DNA of 64,000 bases, from assembly GCA_938003835.1 (NCBI GenBank), contig CALKXJ010000020.1, positions 186,001 through 250,000 on the forward strand. The letters are read 5' to 3'. The stretch comes from an uncultured Bryobacteraceae bacterium. Lineage in GTDB: Bacteria; Acidobacteriota; Terriglobia; Bryobacterales; Bryobacteraceae. Made by a program: the position numbers and the translations under genes. Shown one piece after another: positions 57,258-64,000 of the stretch; the first letter of the stretch is position 1; each line of letters opens with the position of its first letter. The notes under the pieces are model-generated. The model ran no database searches. It had not been told where the DNA came from and saw nothing but the letters and a program-made list of their open reading frames with translations.

Positions 57258-60200
57258 CTAGCGGATCTCGGTCGAAAGCGTGTTCGAGCGGCCGAGCTCG
57301 TTCGTCACCGTCACGCTGACCGATTGGATCCGCCGCACCTGATCCTCGCGGGCGTCGAGGCCCAGCGAGATGGGAATGGCCACGGTGAACAGACCGCCGT
57401 AGGCATACGAGGTCTCGCTCTGGAACCAGATCAGCGCGCTCGACTCCAGATTCACCGTGAAGCGCGTCGCTGAGAGCTTCTCGCCCGGCCGCGGCGTAAG
57501 CTCGAGCTCGAGCTGCCGCAACGACCGGGTTGTCGTATAACCGCTGATTGCCAGTGTGAAGCCAGTCGCGGTGCGCGAAAAGACACCGAGGTCGAGCAGC
57601 TTCGGCGCGCCACTCGGGATGGTGAGCACAAGCTCCGGCGGATTGTTCGGAGTCAGATCCAATCCACCTTCGGTCACAAACCGCGGCCTGAGGACAATTC
57701 TTCCCGCCACCGTGCCGGTCTGTAGGCGGATGCGGGTAGCGCCATTATCAAAACGGGCTTCGGTGGCCCCCGCGGCAATCCGGAAGCGCGCAGTGCGGCC
57801 TCCGGTGGAGAATTGCACTGCCGGGTTCGGGCTGAAGTACTCGGAGATGAACTCCAGCGTCAGCTCGCCTTCGAGGGGGAGCGTGTAGGCCTGCGCCAGC
57901 GCCAAACCCACCTCCGGCTGCTGCAACGGCTCCTGCGTGCCGGCGGCGCCCGTGAAACGGTAGGGCGCGAGCGCCACCGGCCTCAGACCCATGCCCGCCA
58001 GGCCGATCGTGCTGGTATTGATCAGCAGCGTCGCCGTCGTGAGCCCGACATTGTTCGGAGCGAAGATAATGCGGAACCGGAGGCTCTCCCCCGGCTCGAG
58101 GCTGAAGGGTAAGGAGGGCAAGCCCTCGAGCAGAAACACTTGCGAGACCGGAACCACGGCGATCGAAGCCAGCGAAACGGGCACCGTCCCCGTGTTCTCG
58201 ATAAGGAATTCGCCGCGGGCGCGCTCGCCCACCGGCGTCGAGCTAAGCGTGATGACGCTGCCCTCTTCCACCGGGCCCGTGGCGGCCGCATCCGAGTAGG
58301 TGAACTGTAGGCGGCGGCCCAGCGCCAGGCCGCGGAGTTCGAAATGATCCGCGCCGATGCGCAGCCGGCCCGTGATCAGGCCGGGCTCGGTGGGCGCAAA
58401 TCGAAGCCTCAGCCGGCCCGCCTCCCCGACAGGAATCGTCGCGGGCAGAATGGGCAGATCCGTCACCTGAAACGCCCCACCGAGCAGCGTGACGGAGCCC
58501 AACTGGCCCTCGGCGTTGCCCTCGTTGCGGACGCGAAGCACCAGCTCGGCGATCCGCCGGACCTCGGTATCGGGAAATTCGATGACGCCGCCCGGGGTCA
58601 CGGCGCGAGCCGTCTCGTCGGTCAGGATCTCGTAGACAAATGTCGCGCCCGTGCCCAAGCCGGCGAGATCGATCCGGAAGCTCGCGCCCGTCAGCTCGAC
58701 CCGCAGCATCGCGGCATGGGCGCGCCGCTCGCGCGGGCGGAAACGGAGCGCGATCTGGAACTGATTGTTGGCGGGTATGGCCAGCGGCAGCACCGGCAGG
58801 TCGATCAGCTCGAAGACGTTCGAATCTGCGCCCTCGACGGCCATGGCGTCGAGGAAGCCTGTGCCGGGGCCGCGATTGGCGATAACCAGCGTGACCAGGC
58901 CGTCGGTGTCGACCGGCGTATCGGGGAAGGGGAGCCGCCCGCCATGGGCGAGCAACACGCGGCTGGTGGTGCGCGGATCGACGTAGCTGAGCTGGAACTC
59001 GGCGGCCGAGGTCGAGCCCTCCACCGCGACACGCACGCTGCGCTCGGTGAACGAGATGACCAGCTCGCCGGTGAACGTGCCGGTGCTGCGCGGCGAGAAC
59101 CGCACCTCGAAGCCGAGCGTCGAACCGGGGGCGATCGTAGCAGGGAAGGCAGGCAGGCCCGCGAGCTCGAAGCGCTCGCCCGAAAGCGTCACAGAGCGCA
59201 GAGTCGCCTCACCGCTGCCCTTGTTCTGGATGCGCACCTGAGCTGTCGCCGTCGTGTTCGCTGCCGTGGGCAGAAAGACCAGGCGCCCGCCGTCGCCGAA
59301 CGAACGCGCGTTACCATCGGCCAACGTGTAAGACAAGACCAGATCGGCTATGGTGCCGCGAGCCTCAAGATGAATCCGCACGGGCTCGCCTTCGATGGTC
59401 AGGATGAGCGTACCGACGACGACACCCGGCGCGATCGGCCGGAAGGTCACTTTGAAGCGAGCGTCCTCGCCCGTGTTGAGGCGCACGGGCAGAGCCGGCA
59501 GGTTCTCCAAAGTCAGGCCCGTGCCACCCAGCACAACCGAGCTCAGCGTGCCGGCGCCCGGTCCGCGGTTGGTCACGATCACGACGATCGACTCCGTCTT
59601 GCCGACCACGGTATCCGGGAAGGCGATCGTGCCGCCGGCCGAAACCGAGCGCAAGACGCCGTCGGGCGCGACGTAGTAACCGAAGACAAATTGGGTGCCG
59701 AGCGTGCCGCGGCCCTGCAAGTTCAGCGTCACCGTCCGGCCGTCGATTTCAAGCGTCAGCACGCCGACGGCCTGCCCGGCTAGCGACGGCCGGAAGCGTA
59801 TGACGTAGCGCACGTGCTCGCCCGGGCCGATCGTCGCCGGGAGCAACGGCGATTCCTCGATGGTGAAAGCGGTGCCTGCGGGCACGAACAGGCTCAGCAC
59901 CGCCGAGCCGCGGCCGCGGTTGGCGATCTGAAGGGCGACCGCACGCGTCTCGCCCACGACGGTGTCAGGGAACGAGATCGTACCGCCTTCGCTCACCCTG
60001 ACCGGGCTGCCATCCGGCAGGGTGAAGTAGGTGTACTCGATTTGCGAGCCGACGATGCCGCGTCCCTCGAGTTGGATGAGGTTGTCGGCGTCGTCCAGCT
60101 TGATGGTCAGCGTGCCGAGGCTCGGCGCCGCCGCCGGCGGCTCGAAGAGGATCAGGAAGCGCGCCTCCTCGCCGGGGGCGAGCGTCTTGGGCAAAGCCGG

Positions 60201-61529
60201 CACGTTAAAGAGCTGGAAGGCGCCGCCCACCAGCGTGATCAGGTTGATGCGGCCGGCGCCGGTGCCGCGGTTGGTGACAAGGAACTCGACGCGGGCCCTT
60301 TCTCCCAGCGGGGTGTCCGGAAAGCCGATGGTGCCGCCCGACGAGATGGTGCGGCGCGGGCCGTCCGGCAGCAGGAAGTAACTCATCTCGAGGCGCGCTC
60401 CGCTGGTGCCGTTGCCCTGCAACCGGATCAGATTCGCTTCGCCGTTCAGCGTGACGGTGAGCGTTCCCAGAAAGGGCCCGGTCGCGGTGGGGACGAAGGT
60501 CAGCGTGAAGCGCACCTCCTGGCCCGCGGCGATCGTGGCCGGCAGCGCGGGCAGGCCCGAAAGCGAATAGCCCGCGCCGGCCACCGCGACCGCGTTCAGG
60601 GTGCCGCTACCGCTTCCGCGGTTGGCGATCACCATCGTTGCCGATTTCGTCTGACCGGCGACGGTGTCCGGGAAGCCGATCGTGCCTCCGCCGCTCACTG
60701 TCTGGAGCGCGCCGTCCGGCGGGAAGAAATAGGAGATCTGAAGCTGCGCTGAAGGCGCCGTGCCGCGCCCTTCGAGCGTGATCAGCACCGTCTCGCCCGT
60801 CAGACCGAGCGAAAGCGTCGCCAGGCGCGGCCCGGCCGCCGACGGCGCGAAGGTGATCCGGAAACGGGCGTCACGCCCAGGAGGGATCGAAAGGGGAAAG
60901 GACGGCACGCTCGAGAGGGAAAAATCGCTCGCCGGCACGGAAGCCGCCGTGAAGGCCGCCGGGGCGCTACCGCGGTTGAATACCACGAACTGGACCGTCT
61001 TGGAATTGCCGACCGGCGTGTCCGGAAAGCCGATCCGGCCGCCCGGCGTCACCGGCGTCGAGGCGCCGTCGGGTTCGAGGAAGTAGGAGAGCGCCACGTC
61101 CGGCGCCGTGCCCGAGACGCTGAACTGGAACAGGCGCGCCGTGGAGTTTTCCGTGTAGTCGATCTTGACCTGCGCGGTCACCGGATTGGCCGATGTAGGC
61201 AGGTAGCGGATGTTGAAGGTCGCAGTGGCGTTGGGCGCAAGCGCGGCGGGCAGTGCCGGCAGGTTCTGGAGCGTGAAGGCCGAAGCGCCGGTGAGGGTAA
61301 TGGCCGTGACGCTGATGTTGAGCGAACCCGTGTTCTTGAGCGTGACCGTGCCGGTGCGCTCGCGGTTGAGCGCCTCGGCTTCGAAGGCCACCGTGCCGCC
61401 GCTCGAAACCGTGACGAGGGTCGAGTTGATCTGAACCTTGACCTCGAGCGACTGCGCCCGCACGGCGGACCCTGCAAAGATCGCCAACAGAAAAGGAAGA
61501 CAGGCGGTGCGCAACGGCGTCGTCCTCAT
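57258..61529 (-). CDS. giant exported choice-of-anchor-D (HYDIN-like Ig) repeat protein
   Basis: A 1423-residue protein with a signal peptide (about 1-26, VRAQ). Ten tandem Ig-like units of about 115-120 residues follow. Most units carry the signature PDG..R.VS.GGTI.FPDT.VG, then NRG.G.G.L and LP.LP..I.PG...RF...F.P. The GG(T/R)I.FPDT core varies in unit 1, 7 and 10. About 260 C-terminal residues form a different beta-rich domain. The unit type matches choice-of-anchor D / ASPM-SPD-2-HYDIN Ig repeats, which are thought to be surface or adhesive. It is the last gene of a three-gene run; its start overlaps the propeller gene stop by 4 nt (ATGA). Confidence 0.9.
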   Translation of the reverse strand: MRTTPLRTACLPFLLAIFAGSAVRAQSLEVKVQINSTLVTVSSGGTVAFEAEALNRERTGTVTLKNTGSLNISVTAITLTGASAFTLQNLPALPAALAPNATATFNIRYLPTSANPVTAQVKIDYTENSTARLFQFSVSGTAPDVALSYFLEPDGASTPVTPGGRIGFPDTPVGNSKTVQFVVFNRGSAPAAFTAASVPASDFSLSSVPSFPLSIPPGRDARFRITFAPSAAGPRLATLSLGLTGETVLITLEGRGTAPSAQLQISYFFPPDGALQTVSGGGTIGFPDTVAGQTKSATMVIANRGSGSGTLNAVAVAGAGYSLSGLPALPATIAAGQEVRFTLTFVPTATGPFLGTLTVTLNGEANLIRLQGNGTSGARLEMSYFLLPDGPRRTISSGGTIGFPDTPLGERARVEFLVTNRGTGAGRINLITLVGGAFQLFNVPALPKTLAPGEEARFLILFEPPAAAPSLGTLTIKLDDADNLIQLEGRGIVGSQIEYTYFTLPDGSPVRVSEGGTISFPDTVVGETRAVALQIANRGRGSAVLSLFVPAGTAFTIEESPLLPATIGPGEHVRYVIRFRPSLAGQAVGVLTLEIDGRTVTLNLQGRGTLGTQFVFGYYVAPDGVLRSVSAGGTIAFPDTVVGKTESIVVIVTNRGPGAGTLSSVVLGGTGLTLENLPALPVRLNTGEDARFKVTFRPIAPGVVVGTLILTIEGEPVRIHLEARGTIADLVLSYTLADGNARSFGDGGRLVFLPTAANTTATAQVRIQNKGSGEATLRSVTLSGERFELAGLPAFPATIAPGSTLGFEVRFSPRSTGTFTGELVISFTERSVRVAVEGSTSAAEFQLSYVDPRTTSRVLLAHGGRLPFPDTPVDTDGLVTLVIANRGPGTGFLDAMAVEGADSNVFELIDLPVLPLAIPANNQFQIALRFRPRERRAHAAMLRVELTGASFRIDLAGLGTGATFVYEILTDETARAVTPGGVIEFPDTEVRRIAELVLRVRNEGNAEGQLGSVTLLGGAFQVTDLPILPATIPVGEAGRLRLRFAPTEPGLITGRLRIGADHFELRGLALGRRLQFTYSDAAATGPVEEGSVITLSSTPVGERARGEFLIENTGTVPVSLASIAVVPVSQVFLLEGLPSLPFSLEPGESLRFRIIFAPNNVGLTTATLLINTSTIGLAGMGLRPVALAPYRFTGAAGTQEPLQQPEVGLALAQAYTLPLEGELTLEFISEYFSPNPAVQFSTGGRTARFRIAAGATEARFDNGATRIRLQTGTVAGRIVLRPRFVTEGGLDLTPNNPPELVLTIPSGAPKLLDLGVFSRTATGFTLAISGYTTTRSLRQLELELTPRPGEKLSATRFTVNLESSALIWFQSETSYAYGGLFTVAIPISLGLDAREDQVRRIQSVSVTVTNELGRSNTLSTEIR

Positions 61530-62440
61530 TGCTCAGCAGCGTTCAGCTCGGGCAGGAAGAAGAGGGCGCGGCGGCGCGCGTCGATGAGCGAGTAGCGCCT
61601 CGTTCCCGCGGCGCCGCGGAGCAGGAACAGGTCCTCGCGAACGAGCTCGAGGCTCGCCGCGGCCGCATCGAGGGCGATCTCGCTGGCCACGTTGCCCGAC
61701 CGGGTGTCGAACAGCCGGACGAGCTCGCCGTCGAGCACGAACAGAAGCTCGTCGTCGGAGGAGAGCGCGAGTCCGGCCGGGCCGCCGGATGGAAACTCGA
61801 GCCAGCGCGAGCCGTCCCGGAACGAGACCACTCGTCCGGAGGCTTTGTCGGCGACGTAGAGCGTCCGGCCGTCGCGGCTGAAGACTGCGGCGACGGGGGC
61901 CTTGAGGTCGGCTGGCCGGGTAAGAGCCCCGGTTTCCGAAACGATGGCGAGCTCGCCCGGCCCGCCGGTGACGATCTGGCGCCCGTCAGGACTGACAGCG
62001 AGGACGGTGAGCCGGCTCTCGAGCGGCGGCAAAGGCTCCATACTGCTTTCGGAAAGCGCCACGCGCTGGATCATGCCTCGATCTGAGCTTTCAAGCACGG
62101 CCCAGCGCGCGTCGTGGCTCCAGGCGACGCGGTCCACCGCTGCGATCAGCGCCGGGTCGCAGTGTTCGGAGGACTCGCCGCTGGGCATGATCCGAACGAA
62201 GCAGGACGCCTCGCCACGGGCGGCGAACAGCCAGGCGCCGCCGGGCGCGGAGGAGGCAAAGTGGGCTGGGGCGCCGGCGGGACGCCCGAGCAGCGCCGCG
62301 CCGGCGAAACCGATCACGGGGCGGAGCGACCGGGAGTGCTCGTCGAAGATGTAGCCTGCCGCCGGGCCGCTAAGGCGAACCGGCTGGGCAAACGCGACGG
62401 CCGCAAACGCGACAAACCAGGCTGGCGCAATCCACCGCAT
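61526..62440 (-). CDS. secreted beta-propeller-like protein
   Basis: A 304-residue protein with signal peptide (WFVAFAAVAFAQ) and WD40/NHL-type blades: VAWSHDARWAVLES, VLAVSPDGRQIVTGG, AVFSRDGRTLYVADKASGRVVS and LALSSDDELLFVLDGELVRLFD. I use ATG 62440 because the signal starts there; the frame is open further without similarity. It lies 5 nt after the stop of the upstream gene and overlaps the giant repeat gene by 4 nt, so the three probably work together at the cell surface. Confidence 0.85.
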   Translation of the reverse strand: MRWIAPAWFVAFAAVAFAQPVRLSGPAAGYIFDEHSRSLRPVIGFAGAALLGRPAGAPAHFASSAPGGAWLFAARGEASCFVRIMPSGESSEHCDPALIAAVDRVAWSHDARWAVLESSDRGMIQRVALSESSMEPLPPLESRLTVLAVSPDGRQIVTGGPGELAIVSETGALTRPADLKAPVAAVFSRDGRTLYVADKASGRVVSFRDGSRWLEFPSGGPAGLALSSDDELLFVLDGELVRLFDTRSGNVASEIALDAAAASLELVREDLFLLRGAAGTRRYSLIDARRRALFFLPELNAAEQ

Positions 62441-62445
62441 AGCTG

Positions 62446-63012
62446 TCAACGAGGGGGCCCGAAGATCGGCGGGCCGATCGTTACGGGCACGGGTTGGACC
62501 GGCTCGCGCACGGCGAAGTAAATGCCCGCGGCCGCGCCCGCCGAGCCCATGATGATGAGGGGCCAGAGCCACCGGCGGCGCTTGCGCCGCGCCTCCTCGG
62601 CGGTGAGATACCCGTTGGCCTGGCGTATGCGCTCCACGGCGGTGCGGCCCTGGTATTCGGCGCGAACGAGGATTTCGAACTCGCCGGGGCGGTCGTTGGG
62701 CACGAAGCCGCGCGTGGAGACCTGCCCCTGGCGGTTGGTGACGCCGGTCTGGGCGAGCTGGCCGCCGGGGAAGATGCCGCCGGGGCCGCTTGCGGGCAGC
62801 TCGAAGGTGACGGTGACGCCCTCGAGCGGATTGTCGTTTTCGTCGCGCACTTCGATGACCGGCTGGACGGCGGTTCGGGAAGGCAGGAGGTTCACCGCGC
62901 CCTGGCCTTCGAGCACGATGATCTTCAGGCGCGCGGGCGCGCCGGGCTGCTGGGCGGCAACGGGCGGCGGAGCGAGCACCGACAGAGCCGTGAGTAACAC
63001 GAGCGCGCGCAT
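62446..63012 (-). CDS. secreted Big_1-like Ig-domain protein with C-terminal membrane segment
   Basis: A 188-residue protein with a signal peptide (ALVLLTALSVLAPPPVAAQ), a bacterial Ig-like (Big_1/invasin type) domain (about 25-125; VRDENDNPLEGVTVTFELP, TNRQGQVSTRGFVPND) and a C-terminal membrane helix (LWPLIIMGSAGAAAGIYF). It is first in the operon with the propeller and the giant repeat protein. The ATG at 63012 has no evident SD; the candidate promoter would leave only a few leader bases, so leaderless translation is possible. Confidence 0.82.
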   Translation of the reverse strand: MRALVLLTALSVLAPPPVAAQQPGAPARLKIIVLEGQGAVNLLPSRTAVQPVIEVRDENDNPLEGVTVTFELPASGPGGIFPGGQLAQTGVTNRQGQVSTRGFVPNDRPGEFEILVRAEYQGRTAVERIRQANGYLTAEEARRKRRRWLWPLIIMGSAGAAAGIYFAVREPVQPVPVTIGPPIFGPPR

Positions 63013-63024
63013 TGTGCCGGAACG

Positions 63025-63054
63025 ATTATCGCGGAGATTCCGCGAGCTTGTCAA
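63025..63054 (-). promoter_or_regulatory. candidate promoter of the surface-repeat operon
   Basis: The minus strand reads TTGACA (63049-63054), an 18-nt spacer, then GATAAT (63025-63030). The start codon at 63012 lies about 12 bp after the minus-10, giving a very short leader. Confidence 0.55.
63029..63045. promoter_or_regulatory. palindrome inside the promoter spacer, operator candidate
   Basis: TCGCGGA-GAT-TCCGCGA, a perfect 7-bp inverted repeat with a 3-nt centre, occupies most of the spacer between the minus-35 and minus-10 of the 63012 operon. A dimeric repressor bound here would block RNA polymerase. Confidence 0.4.
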
Positions 63055-63213
63055 TCAGAATCAGAGCGAAACAGTACTATGCTATGCGAGTCGCGAACGG
63101 CCGCGGAGCCTGGAGAGGGCTTGCAAAGGCGAGACGAGCGCGTACACGAGGAGCAGGGAGGCGAGCGCGGCCCAGTCGTTCCGCCGCGCGTCGCTTTGGC
63201 TGGTGGAGGTCAT

Positions 63214-63237
63214 CTTCTGCCGTTGATTCGGCAGAAG
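63214..63237. other. 9-bp hairpin in intergenic region
   Basis: CTTCTGCCG / CGGCAGAAG with a 6-nt loop in the 63055-63276 spacer. No T-run on either side, so not a clear terminator. The rest of this spacer holds nothing recognisable. Confidence 0.4.
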
Positions 63238-63269
63238 GGCGAAGGATCTTTAGGCGTGCGGGGCCTCAG

Positions 63270-63305
63270 AAAGCGAAAAGCGGAGTGCCCTGCACGCTCC
63301 GCTTT
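63270..63305 (-). terminator. intrinsic terminator of the PEP-CTERM gene
   Basis: A 9-bp stem AAAGCGGAG / CTCCGCTTT with an 11-nt loop, followed on the minus strand by TTTTCGCTTTCT, lies 28 bp after the PEP-CTERM stop. Confidence 0.65.
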
Positions 63306-63333
63306 GGCGGAAACAGAAGCTGTGGCTGGAAGC

Positions 63334-64000
63334 TCAGGCCATGCGGCGCCGGCGCGCGGCCAAGAGCAGCCCGGCGAGGCCCAGACCGAGCAGGCCATAG
63401 AAGCCAGGCTCGGGGACGAGGATGAACGATTCGCTCCCGCCGGTCGCTCCGATACCTTCAACATGGATGCCGATGCGCAAGGCTTGACCCGCGGGCCATA
63501 AGCTCGGGTTGGGCCACAAACCCGGATTCAGCCCGTAGTGGATGGCGGCGATAACGTCGTTGTAGATCTTAACCGTTCTGCAACTGGAACACAATCCGCA
63601 CCCATTCGGAGGAAGCATTGACCCCGTTTGCGACGGTAGGATTATCCGAGTCTGCTGAGAAGTTATTCGTGGTCTGGAATGGCGGTACCAAGCTCCCGCC
63701 GCCCGGTAGATTCGCAGGCGTTGCCGGAGTACTGAAGCTTACGCCGCTGCTTTGTTGGATCAAGGAGTTGCCAAACAACGCGCCGTCTTGAAAATAGACA
63801 TCCGTGATTGAGGAAGCCACCGCGGCTGTGTTGCGGAATTTGAAGCCGACCAGGCCTGATCCCAGGTCTTCTACCTCAACGGTATACTGCGGTGCTGTTG
63901 CGCACTGTGCCGCAACGTTCCAAGTAATACATTTGAACCCGTACACCACTTGCGCCTGCGCCGGAGGGTTCGCCGCCAAGAGCGCCGCCGGCGCCGAGCC
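63334..64000 (-). pseudogene. PEP-CTERM sorting-domain protein, frameshifted and 5'-truncated by window end
   Basis: The gene enters from beyond 64000 with the end of a signal peptide (ALLAANPPAQAQ) and continues as a beta-rich protein (SITDVYFQDGALFG, WVRIVFQLQNG) until a stop at 63569-63571. The next frame takes over with KIYNDVIAAIHYG and ends in the PEP-CTERM anchor: VPEP, a hydrophobic helix LLGLGLAGLLLAA and RRRRMA. One extra T near 63570 explains the shift (QNG-KIYND would join in frame without it). It may be a real lesion, or a sequencing error. PEP-CTERM proteins are processed by exosortase and used in envelope or extracellular matrix. Confidence 0.8.

Noticed and set aside
58344-59783. 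A 479-codon open frame opposite the giant repeat gene
   Set aside because: Repeat DNA yields long antisense frames. It shows no signal, start context or motif.
57258-61529. Tandem DNA repeats suggesting a CRISPR array
   Set aside because: The periodicity is about 350 bp and in frame with a protein; no short direct repeats with unique spacers are present.

Overview
The window is GC-rich bacterial chromosome and reads as an Acidobacteriota genome, most likely the Bryobacterales/Solibacter side. The reasons are a secreted VWFA-related protein of the acidobacterial type, a large Oar-like TonB-type receptor with an N-terminal carboxypeptidase-regulatory domain, two DUF1080 proteins, a DUF1549/DUF1553 cytochrome-type protein, a PEP-CTERM protein, a ten-unit choice-of-anchor-D repeat protein, and lpxC plus LptF/LptG showing an LPS-type outer membrane. 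This assignment is inferred from gene content, not from a marker phylogeny.

Layout. 1-2097: 3'-truncated DUF1549/DUF1553 gene. 2174-10987 (minus): a compact run encoding an M48 peptidase, a VWFA protein, HtrA, zinc-ribbon thioredoxin, DnaJ, CbpM, FtsH and an exported unknown, which looks like one protein-quality-control transcription unit. 11167-12836: small secreted coiled-coil protein and a site-2 protease with CBS domains, separated by a shared terminator. 13011-16641: decay zone with an MNT gene carrying two stop codons, an intact HEPN gene, a frameshifted sulfatase and a decayed IS5-type element. 16943-19429: tRNA-Val and a five-heme cytochrome with a good sigma70 promoter. 19532-26507 (minus): LuxR-type regulator, exported TldD/TldE-like pair, fused LptF-LptG and a MerR-like regulator. 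26720-31922: CpaE-like ATPase, then lpxC, a CDP-alcohol phosphatidyltransferase, a small membrane protein and an MsbA-like ABC exporter.

32097-34676: DNA polymerase I with a dead proofreading domain. 34685-40706 (minus): a six-gene run from homoserine dehydrogenase to an AlaC-type aminotransferase, with a methyltransferase, nitrilase-type amidohydrolase, Gfo/Idh/MocA oxidoreductase and DUF1080 protein between. 40735-43923 (plus): a small unknown, then pyrR-pyrB-pyrC. 43978-48091 (minus): beta-helix protein, lipoprotein cyclophilin and exported aldo/keto reductase. 48361-51717: Oar-like receptor. 52194-53789: primary sigma factor. 53786-56847: TPR protein, FecR-like protein and DUF1080 protein. 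56906-56981: tRNA-Lys. 57258-63012 (minus): three-gene surface-protein operon ending in the giant repeat protein. 63334-64000: frameshifted PEP-CTERM gene running off the window.

Most genes serve the cell envelope (LPS synthesis and export, proteolysis, secreted repeat proteins) or core metabolism (pyrimidines, aspartate family). No CRISPR array, rRNA, prophage or complete biosynthetic cluster is visible. The strongest leads are the chaperone/protease operon, the exported TldD/TldE pair beside fused LptFG, the HEPN gene beside a broken MNT gene, and the surface-repeat operon with a palindrome inside its promoter spacer.
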